DNA of 64,000 nucleotides from Lentisphaera araneosa HTCC2155 (lineage in GTDB: Bacteria > Verrucomicrobiota > Lentisphaeria > Lentisphaerales > Lentisphaeraceae), in contig NZ_ABCK01000006.1 of assembly GCF_000170755.1 (NCBI RefSeq), positions 1-64,000 on the forward strand, written 5' to 3'. Below are positions 36,701 through 44,569 of the stretch, piece by piece; position 1 is the first letter of the stretch, and each line of letters starts with the position of its first letter. The notes under the pieces were generated by a model. That model was given only the letters and a program-made list of their open reading frames with translations, was not told where the DNA came from and searched no databases. The translations under genes and the position numbers were made by a program.

Positions 36701-37193
36701 CCTGAGTTTCATTGACTTCATTATTAAGTTTCCGATTAGCATTGGAGGCGATCTTTTTGCCAATGAGGCGAGCAAAGACTTCGATTTCGACTGCGAGCTG
36801 ATCTTCGTCTTTAACTTGCTTTTGTTGCTTTGTAATGACCTGAGCATTTTTCACATTAGTGACTGAGATTTGAACAAAGAGTCCCTTATCGGGGACAGTT
36901 TTAACTTCACCAGTAATAATGAAATCAGTTTTATACCAATCACCCTTTTTTATTGAGCTTTTGCTGAACTTTGCTTCGGCTAAATCGACTTCTCCTGTCA
37001 TGGTAGATAGTGAGTCGCGATTAGCCATTTTTAAACCTTGTTCTTCCAGGTAAAAGCTCAGTAAATCAGAGGCGCCAAGTGACCATAGAGACTCATTCTC
37101 TTCACGGTTTTCAATAAGAATCGTTTGCGCAAAGCTAGTCAATGAAAACAAAAAGATTAATAAATAAAAGTACTTCTTATATAATGTGGCCAT
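33723..37193 (-). CDS. Large exported protein with CsgG/LpoB-like N-terminus and TPR-like body, paralogue 2
   Basis: The 1,156-residue protein has signal peptide MATLYKKYFYLLIFLFSLTS, then FAQ. Its order of domains is the same as in the neighbour at 29995: CsgG/LpoB-like residues 20-150, then a long helical TPR-like region to the C-terminus (QKVTKQKVKSIQEIEVIM). The two proteins differ at many positions at both ends. About 240 residues (roughly 170-410) are identical, encoded by 35977-36697. The shared upstream element and the shared CCCCAAAT repeat behind each gene show that the whole transcription unit was duplicated. No enzymatic motif is seen. Confidence 0.8.
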   Translation of the reverse strand: MATLYKKYFYLLIFLFSLTSFAQTILIENREENESLWSLGASDLLSFYLEEQGLKMANRDSLSTMTGEVDLAEAKFSKSSIKKGDWYKTDFIITGEVKTVPDKGLFVQISVTNVKNAQVITKQQKQVKDEDQLAVEIEVFARLIGKKIASNANRKLNNEVNETQEKFLDAITLFKFYKAINLITEQREAEGIRELIYITHNSPNFTIPYYWLASFFRKYNYLKIAESIESTSPSLLNKNQLKGVYLVHGQSLPNNALQSLQNEIEKLGFYTLSPQSLLKLDLEKDLQHWRYIKGSQIAQLSSYLSAYTIKLNLDNKQNYRLTIIDSISNKVLTEFTSSDFSKVIEKLKSLNDSDQIKKLNDNPSQNKPKITSYTKGNQHEYLAYLIQQLMNKEGSSEDIWRLMSFYRTMHLREHLWPEILNRAPKEKLPIWKLTHKYQIKNNEGLIGSPIDRLFSSPDIEFSIYEFSTFSLKHQDILGSLKSYKNSSLQAQYAYTYNLAIEQIRNKKYHEALQHLNNLNSVQFQKLSLPDAFAYSINYWKWLCAFKLKNNKLREQYSTHLKTEGDIYTGIIPFIRNGHFKQRGIAWQICDITCIWRAFKDSSITMIPFGKMDWPEIPLDAELKHSKNLYKFFDVFEHKAQIGDIPREKLGDFYYALYGLDALPNAEINEKIKSLCYKYRHLFKPSDYLIKIMCIIGDFKTAENIIKNSNYPISVKAKWWMIVWRYNYDKKEVIRKAANYIISSNETFTVHRNLIESCFRYRLFNEAEKLIDICKKVKPISEEMEATIAIHRANLAFHRGNMLKALQMYKKLRLSRWSNTINGEIHNQEVKDYLPRKTRFIESLDPNRVYTRSWEQFKTFKISTEFVRATSTIAFEVFTPEVRKDFTEIMNTIRSFKFNQGVWAKNQTEKKIQDHLTRFVNKHTDQVLPQFIRYLDYPIHRFNKQAAEWLIEKMASQENKEIILDSFRKNQDLAKIAFKLDRIEAIKIFENNIWSTLPRISFYPNLYAIIIDNHLTEYYPHLYNLCYGLDTAAPNVVYLFNKAQKSSAPNDYQEYQKFLNKMVSEVCPEIDLKHSGQSIIYREIMFSSFIHGNKQGLKLLIQLLDKTVNGNNALLPPKYLFRFFQKVTKQKVKSIQEIEVIMSTLKWNQEKRKWIKL

Positions 37194-37283
37194 TCCCTCA
37201 ATTTCTCCGTCATGGTGTTTTTAATATTACCTTCTGAGAGTAGCTCATAAATAAATTGAGGGATAGATCTCGGATGTAACTTT

Positions 37284-37293
37284 TTTGTAAAAA
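37284..37293 (-). promoter_or_regulatory. Shared upstream element TTTTTACAAA, paralogue 2
   Basis: CTTTTTACAAAAAAGTTACA (minus strand) lies 91 bp before the ATG, as in paralogue 1. Confidence 0.45.
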
Positions 37294-37347
37294 GGTTTTT
37301 TGAACTTATGCACGGGCCACTTCGCGGATTTCGCAAATTTTTCTGCT

Positions 37348-39015
37348 TTACTTCTTAGAAAGAATTGTGCCGTCTTTTTTGACGCCGAGGCGCTTCACGG
37401 TGTCGTTGGCGCGGCCTCTATGCCATGAAGCTGATGTGCGCTGATCTTTAATCATTTCGCGCTTCAGCATATTAGAGCGCAATTTTTTCTCATGGGCTTC
37501 TTTGAGTGTTAGTTTTTCTGCGTCAGAACTAGCTTCTGCTAATTTCTGTTCGTAGTTCACGATAGATCGATGGTCAAATTCATCAAAGAGTTCAATCGCG
37601 GCCTGATAAACATCCTCAATTTTTCCGCCATCTACACTTTCAACATATTCGCTTAAGGCTTTTTTCATTGTTGCGACTTTCTCCGGCATCTCACTAGCGA
37701 GATCATTCTTTTCGCGATAATCCGTTTTGACATTATAGAGGCGAATTTCATCGGTATTTAGGTTGCGCATAAATTTAAAATCTCCCATGCGGATAGAGCT
37801 GATCGGGGGCTGATAATAACTGGGGAAATGGAAGACCAAGCCAGGAGCGTGACGTTCAATTTCCTGAACTGAATTGCCACGTGTGAAAACTTCTTTTAAA
37901 CTGCCACCATCAACGCCATCGGGTAGAGCGGCTTCACTTCCAGCTAAGTCGTGAAAAGTGGGGAGGAGATCCCATTGCACAATCGGTGTATCACATTGCT
38001 TCCCGGCAGGGATACCAGGACCGGCAACGACAAATGGAATGCGTAAGCCACCTTCAAAAGGGAAGTATTTTCCCTCAGTTAGAGGACCATTGTAGCGATG
38101 ATTTTTTTCATTTCGTGGAGCCCATTCGGCGCCGTTGTCAGAAGTAAAGATAATATAAGTATTATCCAAGACACCTTTTTCTTTTAATGAGTCGATGAGT
38201 TTACCAAGGTGGGTATCAGACTCTTCGATCATCGAAGCAAATACGGGTGTGTGAAGTCGATAAAAGACATCTTTTTCACGGCCTTTTTCGGGCTTGTTGG
38301 GCAGAGCGTCATATCTTGCTTGCCATTTCTTTAAGACATCGGGCGACGCAACATGCGGGCCGTGAACGGCGTAGTGAGAGATCATCATGTAAAAGGGGCG
38401 CTTGCCAGCATGGTCATCAAGAAATTTGAGTGATTCTTTAGTGAGTGAATAAATGCGCTTTGGGTCATCTTCGGGCAAGGACTCTTTGTTTTTGATATTG
38501 ATGTACTCGCCATGGAAATTGCCATTGGGGGCAATTTCTTCGTATTCATCAGTGATATCGTAGCCCACATCTTTGAGTTGCTCGACGCCAATGCCTTTGC
38601 CAAAGTGAGCGGTGATATAGTTTTTATTGGCGGCTTTGAGCATTCCTGCAATAGAGACTTCGTCCTTATAACCCTCGGGGCGTTGCTTGTAAGATAAAAC
38701 GTCATGGACAAAACGGTATTGCATACGAGCTGAGGTCTTGCCAAACTGAATGCTGACCCGTGAGCCAGTGCAAGTTGGCGTAGGCGCGTAGGCATTGGAA
38801 AATTTCATCCCCCTAGCGGCGAGTTTTTCTAGATTGGGAGTTTCGTAGAACTGACTCACAGAGAGGGGCTCGGAATCCATCATTTTTACAGAAGTCTGCG
38901 CCCAGCCGAGATCATCCATGTAAAAAATAATAAAGTTGGGAGCTTTGGTCTCGGCCAAAAGTAGGGGGCTCGCAAAGCTGAGCATTAAACAAGAGAAGAG
39001 AAGTTTGCGTATCAT
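37348..39015 (-). CDS. Sulfatase family S1 with unusual CTGSR motif
   Basis: I chose the ATG at 39013-39015 because it gives signal peptide MIRKLLFSCLMLSFASPLLL; an in-frame TTG 36 bases upstream is less likely. The protein has about 555 residues. IIFYMDDLGWAQTS, HFGKG, MISHYAVHGPHVA and FTSDNGAEW are all conserved. The formylglycine site reads C-T-G-S-R (about C82) where the other sulfatases here have C-T-P-S-R or C-K-P-S-R. Known recognition needs C/S-x-P/A-x-R, so conversion to formylglycine is uncertain. The protein is otherwise an intact paralogue of those at 12299 and 25958, with a basic C-terminal tail. Confidence 0.9.
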   Translation of the reverse strand: MIRKLLFSCLMLSFASPLLLAETKAPNFIIFYMDDLGWAQTSVKMMDSEPLSVSQFYETPNLEKLAARGMKFSNAYAPTPTCTGSRVSIQFGKTSARMQYRFVHDVLSYKQRPEGYKDEVSIAGMLKAANKNYITAHFGKGIGVEQLKDVGYDITDEYEEIAPNGNFHGEYINIKNKESLPEDDPKRIYSLTKESLKFLDDHAGKRPFYMMISHYAVHGPHVASPDVLKKWQARYDALPNKPEKGREKDVFYRLHTPVFASMIEESDTHLGKLIDSLKEKGVLDNTYIIFTSDNGAEWAPRNEKNHRYNGPLTEGKYFPFEGGLRIPFVVAGPGIPAGKQCDTPIVQWDLLPTFHDLAGSEAALPDGVDGGSLKEVFTRGNSVQEIERHAPGLVFHFPSYYQPPISSIRMGDFKFMRNLNTDEIRLYNVKTDYREKNDLASEMPEKVATMKKALSEYVESVDGGKIEDVYQAAIELFDEFDHRSIVNYEQKLAEASSDAEKLTLKEAHEKKLRSNMLKREMIKDQRTSASWHRGRANDTVKRLGVKKDGTILSKK

Positions 39016-39079
39016 TATAAAGTAATCCTTAGTTTTATAATGAATCGCCAAGAATCACGAGCTCTAACAGGGGAGGTGA

Positions 39080-39330
39080 AGGAAAGTGGTCAGATCGCTA
39101 CGCTCACTGTAGATCGGCCTTCGGCCTGCAGTTTTTGCTGGGAATGCAGGCATCCTTCCTGCTATTAAAAAGTAGGTAGAAATTAGAACGCACTTCGCGC
39201 TGCAAGACCGCTACGCTGTAAGAATTAAGAGACTTGACTTAATTTTTTGCCGGGAGCGTCGATTGTTAATCGGCATTAAGTCATGCCTGTAGTAAGCGCT
39301 TCAGCCTGTGGAATAAGGAACTTGTTCAAT
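39080..39330. repeat. Dispersed intergenic repeat shared with 29.2-29.5 kb
   Basis: GATCGGCCTTCGGCCTGCAG (39113-39132), CCTTCCTGCT, GACCGCTACGCTGTAAGAA and CGCTTCAGC.TGTGG recur from the 29.2-29.5 kb stretch in the same orientation, with a single copy of the 16-bp unit. The whole gap 39016-39377 holds no gene. Confidence 0.8.
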
Positions 39331-39377
39331 GCTTCGTTCAAGTTATGAACATTACCGTCAATTTCTAAACATGATTT

Positions 39378-40037
39378 TCAGTAAGCTCCACGACCGTTAA
39401 TAACTGCTGGAATTGTGAGAACAAGTAGTTTTAAATCTGTAGTAATGTTTCTTTCACAGATGTAAGTATAATCCATGATGACTTGTTCGTTAAACGGTAT
39501 ATCACCGCGTCCATTAACTTGCCAAGTACATGTTAAGCCCGGTTTTACACTTAGGCGCTTACGTTGAAAAGGAGTGTACTGAGCCACTTCATCGAGTGTG
39601 GCGGGGCGTGGGCCCACTAAGCTTAAATCTCCGGTGAGGACTAAGAAAAGTTGGGGTAATTCATCAATGCTGTACTTTCTGATGATGCGACCGATGGGCG
39701 TAATTCTAGGATCATCTTTCATTTTAAATGTAATGGAGTCTTGATGCATGTTTTGAGCTAATAAATCAGCTTTCCTTTGTTCAGCATCTTGGTACATAGA
39801 TCTGAATTTTGGAAATAAAATAGTTTCACCATTCAAACCGGCCCTTTTTTGCCAAAATATAATAGGCCCTTTGGAACTCATTTTAACGCAAATGGCTGTA
39901 ATGATGAGTAGGGGGCTTAAAGCCAGTATGGCAGTGGTAGAAACTGTTACATCAATTAATCTTTTTAACTGAAGGTAGGCAGTGCTTTGTGAATAGTTTT
40001 GTTCTGTTACGCCAGACATGACTTTGGTTAGTTGCAT
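39378..40037 (-). CDS. Polyprenyl-phosphate sugar-1-phosphate transferase (priming glycosyltransferase, WcaJ/PglC-like)
   Basis: The 219-residue protein is a minimal bacterial sugar transferase. It has one membrane helix (TVSTTAILALSPLLIITAIC), then GPIIFWQKRAGLNGE, FPKFRSMYQDAE, DPRITPIGRIIRKYSIDELP, GDLSLVGPRPA and PGLTCTWQVNGRG. These are the conserved catalytic elements of the family. It lacks the large N-terminal membrane domain of WcaJ. Family role: transfer of a sugar-1-phosphate from a nucleotide sugar to undecaprenyl phosphate, the first step of repeat-unit assembly for the exopolysaccharide encoded downstream. A TGTGCGGTTT motif lies about 130 bp upstream. Confidence 0.93.
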   Translation of the reverse strand: MQLTKVMSGVTEQNYSQSTAYLQLKRLIDVTVSTTAILALSPLLIITAICVKMSSKGPIIFWQKRAGLNGETILFPKFRSMYQDAEQRKADLLAQNMHQDSITFKMKDDPRITPIGRIIRKYSIDELPQLFLVLTGDLSLVGPRPATLDEVAQYTPFQRKRLSVKPGLTCTWQVNGRGDIPFNEQVIMDYTYICERNITTDLKLLVLTIPAVINGRGAY

Positions 40038-40161
40038 TATTATACTCCGTATGTTTTTGGAGTATTTTAAAAAAGTATGTTCCAGAATTATAAATAATTA
40101 TACAAGCATATGAAAAATAGCAAGTTATATATATTAACGTATTATTAACAAAGGTGGTCAG

Positions 40162-40171
40162 TGTGCGGTTT
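40162..40171 (+). promoter_or_regulatory. TGTGCGGTTT motif upstream of the sugar transferase
   Basis: This is one of three TGTGC[GA]GTTT sites in noncoding DNA of the exosortase locus. It lies about 125 bp upstream of the minus-strand sugar transferase, a distance usual for an enhancer site. Confidence 0.3.
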
Positions 40172-40201
40172 ATGTGAAGTTGCTGTGCGTATAAGTAGTC
40201 A

Positions 40202-41569
40202 TTATTTAAAGTCTGCGGGTTTTATATCGTACTTTTTCATTTTGTCGTATAAAGTTTTACGTGGGGTTCCTAAAGATGCGCAAGTATTGACCACTGAGCC
40301 ATTCTGAGCGCGTAGTTCTTCTTCAATAATATGTTTTTCATATTGCCCGACTCTGTCTCCAATAGGAAGTCCATTAGAAGTGGTGAAATCAGAAATACTT
40401 TTAGCATTATTTGACGTTGGTGAATCACCTAGGTTTTCCGGAAGGTTACCTGTTATGACATAGCGCTCAGCTATATTGCGAAGTTCTCGAACATTTCCTG
40501 GCCAACTGTAAGCAATTAATTTGTTTAAAATAGTTTGGGGGACTTCAATAAGTTCTCTTTTATAAAGTGTACAAAATTGGAATAAAAAGTGATTGTAGAG
40601 AATGGGAATATCATCTGGGCGTTCGCTAAGGGAAGGTATTTTTACAGGGATCACATTGAGACGATAATAAAGGTCTTCCCGGAAGTCGCCTTTATCGACA
40701 ACTTCTTTTAAGGGGATTTGTGAGGCGGCGATGATACGTACATCTAGAGGGATCAATTTGTTACTCCCTACTTTTTCAATGACCCGTTCTTCTAGAAAGC
40801 GAAGGAGTTTCACCTGCATGCTCATGGGCATTGAATTGACCTCGTCTAAGAAGAGTGTGCCTCCATTGCATTCTTCGAATTTACCTTTGCGAGAGGTCGT
40901 AGCGCCAGTGAAAGCTCCTGCTTCGTGACCAAAGAGCTCAGAATCCATCAAGTTCTCTGGAATAGCCCCACAGTTAATGGCAATAAATTTTTTATTTTTT
41001 CTATTTGAACATTGATGGATATAATTTGAAATGACTTCTTTTCCGGCACCCGTTTCGCCAATGAGCATGACGCTGGCATCTGAGAGTGCTACAGTTTTTA
41101 GCGTATCTTTGAGGCGGAGCATACTCGCAGATTGACCAATGAATTCTTGAACGCCGGAGCTTTTTTTTATCTGTTGACGGAGAGTTTTGTTTTCAATGGT
41201 CAGTTGTCGCTTTTCGAGGGCTCGATGAGCAGAAGACAGGAGGTATTCTTTGGAAAGAGGTTTTTCTAAAAAATCGTAAGCACCCGCTCTAAGTGCTTTC
41301 AGTACATTTTCGACTTCGCCATTTCCAGTTAAGACAATGACGGGAATTCCATCATCTATTTTTTTGAGTCTATCTAAGACTTCGAAACCATCGATTAGAG
41401 GCATATTAATGTCTGTAACGACGACCCCTTGCCAACCCGCTTGGATCTCGGCGAGCATTTCTAACGGCTCAGAAAAAGTTTTTATTTTAAAGGCTGTTTT
41501 ACGCATGATTAGTTTCATGGCATGCAAAAAGTTTTTATCGTCATCGACAAAATAAATTTCTTTACTCAA
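40202..41569 (-). CDS. Sigma-54-dependent response regulator (NtrC family, PrsR-like)
   Basis: The 455-residue protein has a receiver domain (residues 1-120; DD at 10-11, phospho-Asp D53 in VVVTDINMP, Lys in FLEKPLS). An AAA+ sigma-54 activator domain follows (about 140-375) with Walker A GETGAGKE, the sigma-54-contacting GAFTGA, and GGTLFLDEV. The C-terminal Fis-type helix-turn-helix is NTCASLGTPRKTLYDKMKKY. It is divergent from the histidine kinase at 41795. In PEP-CTERM bacteria such a regulator (PrsR) with RpoN drives exosortase-system and exopolysaccharide genes. The same role is inferred here from context. Confidence 0.92.
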   Translation of the reverse strand: MSKEIYFVDDDKNFLHAMKLIMRKTAFKIKTFSEPLEMLAEIQAGWQGVVVTDINMPLIDGFEVLDRLKKIDDGIPVIVLTGNGEVENVLKALRAGAYDFLEKPLSKEYLLSSAHRALEKRQLTIENKTLRQQIKKSSGVQEFIGQSASMLRLKDTLKTVALSDASVMLIGETGAGKEVISNYIHQCSNRKNKKFIAINCGAIPENLMDSELFGHEAGAFTGATTSRKGKFEECNGGTLFLDEVNSMPMSMQVKLLRFLEERVIEKVGSNKLIPLDVRIIAASQIPLKEVVDKGDFREDLYYRLNVIPVKIPSLSERPDDIPILYNHFLFQFCTLYKRELIEVPQTILNKLIAYSWPGNVRELRNIAERYVITGNLPENLGDSPTSNNAKSISDFTTSNGLPIGDRVGQYEKHIIEEELRAQNGSVVNTCASLGTPRKTLYDKMKKYDIKPADFK

Positions 41570-41642
41570 GACTCGGCTCCTAATTTCTTAAATACCCCTT
41601 AAGATATGAGCTTCACTTAATTGACACAATTTTTTATGCGAA

Positions 41643-41652
41643 AAACTGCACA
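41643..41652 (-). promoter_or_regulatory. TGTGCAGTTT motif between the regulator and kinase genes
   Basis: This is the second of three TGTGC[GA]GTTT sites, in the divergent promoter region of the two-component pair. A perfect hairpin GTCTCTT-GCT-AAGAGAC (41741-41757) lies nearer the kinase start. Confidence 0.3.
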
Positions 41653-41794
41653 CTTTTATAGTATTAGTGCAGATTATTGCTTAAAAAAGTTTTTTAGTTT
41701 TCTTTTTAAACATGATAGTTTAGTAAATTCAGCAATTATAGTCTCTTGCTAAGAGACAAGATGTCAGTATGACGAAATATTTAAGGCGAGGTTC

Positions 41795-43690
41795 ATGAGA
41801 ATAAGTTTTTATACAACGATACTAGTTAATTCTTGTATGTTAGTAGGGCTTACAGCTGTTGGTATAGTTTTCTTTAGAGCAAATACGATTAATAATGAGC
41901 AAGCAAGGGTGCAATTGCTGCGTCAGGATATGGTACAAACTAAAGAGGCCTTGATTCTTGTTAATCAATGGAAGAAAACTTTGGATATATTTCTTCAAAA
42001 TCCTGAGATTGGCTTAGATAGGAGTTTGGAGGAACAAATTCAAGCTGTGAGCTATATAAATCAGCAATACTCCGGCAATGAAAATATTCTAAAAGTTAGT
42101 CAAGCCATGCACGAGATTTCGGATAAGTGTCAAAAACTATCCATCAATTCATCAGCTAAGGATTTAGATAAAAAAATACTTGATATCAAAGCCTTAGCTA
42201 AAGATCTCAATAAGCCGGTCCTAAGTTTACAAGAAGATTTAAAGTATAGAATTAGGCGTAATGAACAATATTTGGAAGAACTCCAGAAGTTTTTTTCCCT
42301 AACAGTTTATGTATGTCCTATATTATTTGTGATTTTTACTTGGGTGATGCTAAAGTGGTCAAATCGTACGATTGTTCAGCCTCTAAAAGAATTAACAACT
42401 CAAGCAAGAAAAGGTGGCATTGAGCAAGCGGGCTTTTCTTATCGACCTCCAATGGAAGTGAGACATTTGGCAGAAAGCTTAAATGAGTATGTAAGCGCTT
42501 TGGTAGAGGCAAAAGAATTGGCTTGGCAAGAAGCTAGGCAGAGTGAGTATACTAATGCACGAATTGTCAATATTATGGAGACAGCTGCGGATGCGATTAT
42601 ATGTACGGACTCATCCGGCAATATCATTCAATACAATGCTTCTTTTCGTCGTTTGACGTTTTTGACTGAAGATTATCAAGGTGAAATGAGCTGTCAGGGT
42701 TTTTTGCCCAATTTAGAAATTGATGACTACACGCATGATGTGATGGAAACGTTTATTAGTGTTGAACAGACTCAACTTAAGAATACTAATGGTGAGTTGA
42801 TTGCGATTGAATTATCTATCAGTCATTTTAAATACGAAGATGTCACCTATTTTACGATGGTGATACGCGATATTCGAGAACGAGAAAGAATGCAACAGCA
42901 AATTCTGCAAGCACAAAAAATGGAATCAGTCGGTACACTTGCCGCGGGGGTGGCGCATGAGATCAATACTCCTACTCAGTATATAAGAAATTATTGTAAT
43001 TTTCTTCAAGAAACTTTTGACGATATAAAGAAATATTTATTGTTAGGTAAAGAACTTAAGGACCCCAAGCTATCATCGCTTGCGGAAGAAATAGATGTTG
43101 ACTTCATTTTGGAAGAAGTTCCTCAAGCTTTAAAAGGCAGTATGGAAGGATTAGATCGAGTTGGTGAAATCGTTAAATCTATGAAAGTTATGGCTCATCC
43201 ATCTAAAGCGGAGAAGATACCTTACAATATTAATTCCTTACTCAAAGAAGCGACAGTATTAACGAAAAGTCAATGGAAGAAGGTCGCAGAAATTAAATTT
43301 TTACTTGATGAATCTATGCCTGAAATCCCTTGTTACCCAGGCTTACTCTCACAAACCTTTATCAACATTATTGTCAATGCGTCACAGGCGATTGAAGAAC
43401 AGATAAAGAAGCAAACTTTTGAAACTATGGGTGTGATAACGATAAGGACTTCAATGAAAAGACGAAATATTCTTATCAAAATTTCCGATACGGGTATAGG
43501 AGTGGACTCCAAGTTTAGTACAAAAATTTTTGATCCCTTTTTCACAACTAAAGAAATAGGGGTGGGTACTGGTCAGGGCTTGGCTTTATCTCATGATTTT
43601 GTTGTAGGTAAGCACGGTGGAAGTATAAGTTTTGATTCAAACCCTGGACTTGGTTGTAGCTTTACCATTATGATTCCTTTTGTGAATTAA
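41795..43690 (+). CDS. Membrane-bound sensor histidine kinase with PAS domain
   Basis: The 631-residue protein has two membrane helices (about 5-27 and 170-190) bounding a coiled periplasmic domain. A HAMP-like linker follows, then a PAS domain (about 255-365, TAADAIICTDSSGNIIQYNA). The HisKA domain has its phospho-His in AAGVAHEINTPTQY (about H388), and the HATPase domain has N box NIIVNASQAIE and G boxes DTGIGVDSK and GTGQGLALS. It is divergent from the sigma-54 response regulator, which is its likely partner. It plays the part PrsK plays in other PEP-CTERM loci but has a different N-terminal architecture. Its stop overlaps the stop of the converging ATPase gene. Confidence 0.92.
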   Translation: MRISFYTTILVNSCMLVGLTAVGIVFFRANTINNEQARVQLLRQDMVQTKEALILVNQWKKTLDIFLQNPEIGLDRSLEEQIQAVSYINQQYSGNENILKVSQAMHEISDKCQKLSINSSAKDLDKKILDIKALAKDLNKPVLSLQEDLKYRIRRNEQYLEELQKFFSLTVYVCPILFVIFTWVMLKWSNRTIVQPLKELTTQARKGGIEQAGFSYRPPMEVRHLAESLNEYVSALVEAKELAWQEARQSEYTNARIVNIMETAADAIICTDSSGNIIQYNASFRRLTFLTEDYQGEMSCQGFLPNLEIDDYTHDVMETFISVEQTQLKNTNGELIAIELSISHFKYEDVTYFTMVIRDIRERERMQQQILQAQKMESVGTLAAGVAHEINTPTQYIRNYCNFLQETFDDIKKYLLLGKELKDPKLSSLAEEIDVDFILEEVPQALKGSMEGLDRVGEIVKSMKVMAHPSKAEKIPYNINSLLKEATVLTKSQWKKVAEIKFLLDESMPEIPCYPGLLSQTFINIIVNASQAIEEQIKKQTFETMGVITIRTSMKRRNILIKISDTGIGVDSKFSTKIFDPFFTTKEIGVGTGQGLALSHDFVVGKHGGSISFDSNPGLGCSFTIMIPFVN

Positions 43691-44538
43691 AAGGCTTGAA
43701 CTGGCATGCAGAGTTTTTGCTGCTGTATATCACTTATAATCATGTCGATTAATTCATTTGAGAAGCATAGCGTATCTTCACGCTCCATGTATTCGAATGC
43801 AATTTTGCAAACTTTATTAATTTCCCTTGGGCAGCCGCGAGAAAATCTGTAAATCATTGATATTGCTTCTGATTGTATTTCAGATTTTTTATCTATTTTG
43901 TTTAATCTAAATTCTATATAAGGTGCTATATCGTCCTCTTTGAGGTATGGCAAATAATACATGAGTCCGACTCGTTGAGCAACTGTGGGGCATTGATTTA
44001 GTGTTTGGTTAAACTCAGGCTGTCCACAGAAAATGAGTGATACACTGGAATGAGCTTCATTGCTATTGGTTAAGCATTTAAGGTTCTTCAAGCATTCAGT
44101 TGAAATCATTTGGCATTCATCAAGCACAATAATTAAATGGCTACCTGTGGCTATGATGTAATCATTTAGTATTTTTTCGAACTCATTATGAATTAGATAA
44201 CGATCCATCTGCAGTTCAGCGGCCTTACGCACACCGCTTAATTGATAGATTATGGTGTCTAGGATAGCCTCGTAAGAAATATTTGATGAAGGTATGTAAA
44301 CGATACGACTCGAGTAATTTATTGATCTAGCAAGTAGTTTGCACAGTAAAGTTTTTCCTGAACCAATTTCCCCCGTAAGCACACCAATGTTGATGCCTCT
44401 ATCATTACTGATGAATTTCAGTCTTGATATAGCCTCAGTATGTTGTGTACTTTCGAAAAAAAAATTCGGATCTGGATCCGTTTCAAAAGCACAGTTTAGT
44501 TTGTTTTGAGTTAAGTTCATTTGTTTACCAATTTTCAT
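43687..44538 (-). CDS. ExeA/GspA-like AAA ATPase of the exosortase/EPS locus
   Basis: The 283-residue protein has Walker A GEIGSGKT (after NIGVLT), Walker B LIIVLDECQMI, sensor NLKCLTNSN, and the ExeA-family SLIFCGQPEFNQTL and YLPYLKEDDIAPYIEFRL segments. ATPases of this type occur regularly beside XrtA/PEP-CTERM exopolysaccharide genes. It lacks a C-terminal peptidoglycan-binding domain and a membrane segment. It is the last gene of a four-gene minus-strand operon with the polymerase and two glycosyltransferases. The precise role in polysaccharide production is unknown even in studied relatives. Confidence 0.88.
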   Translation of the reverse strand: MKIGKQMNLTQNKLNCAFETDPDPNFFFESTQHTEAISRLKFISNDRGINIGVLTGEIGSGKTLLCKLLARSINYSSRIVYIPSSNISYEAILDTIIYQLSGVRKAAELQMDRYLIHNEFEKILNDYIIATGSHLIIVLDECQMISTECLKNLKCLTNSNEAHSSVSLIFCGQPEFNQTLNQCPTVAQRVGLMYYLPYLKEDDIAPYIEFRLNKIDKKSEIQSEAISMIYRFSRGCPREINKVCKIAFEYMEREDTLCFSNELIDMIISDIQQQKLCMPVQAF

Positions 44539-44569
44539 TTGATTTTTACTAGAAAACCGCGAGCCATAA

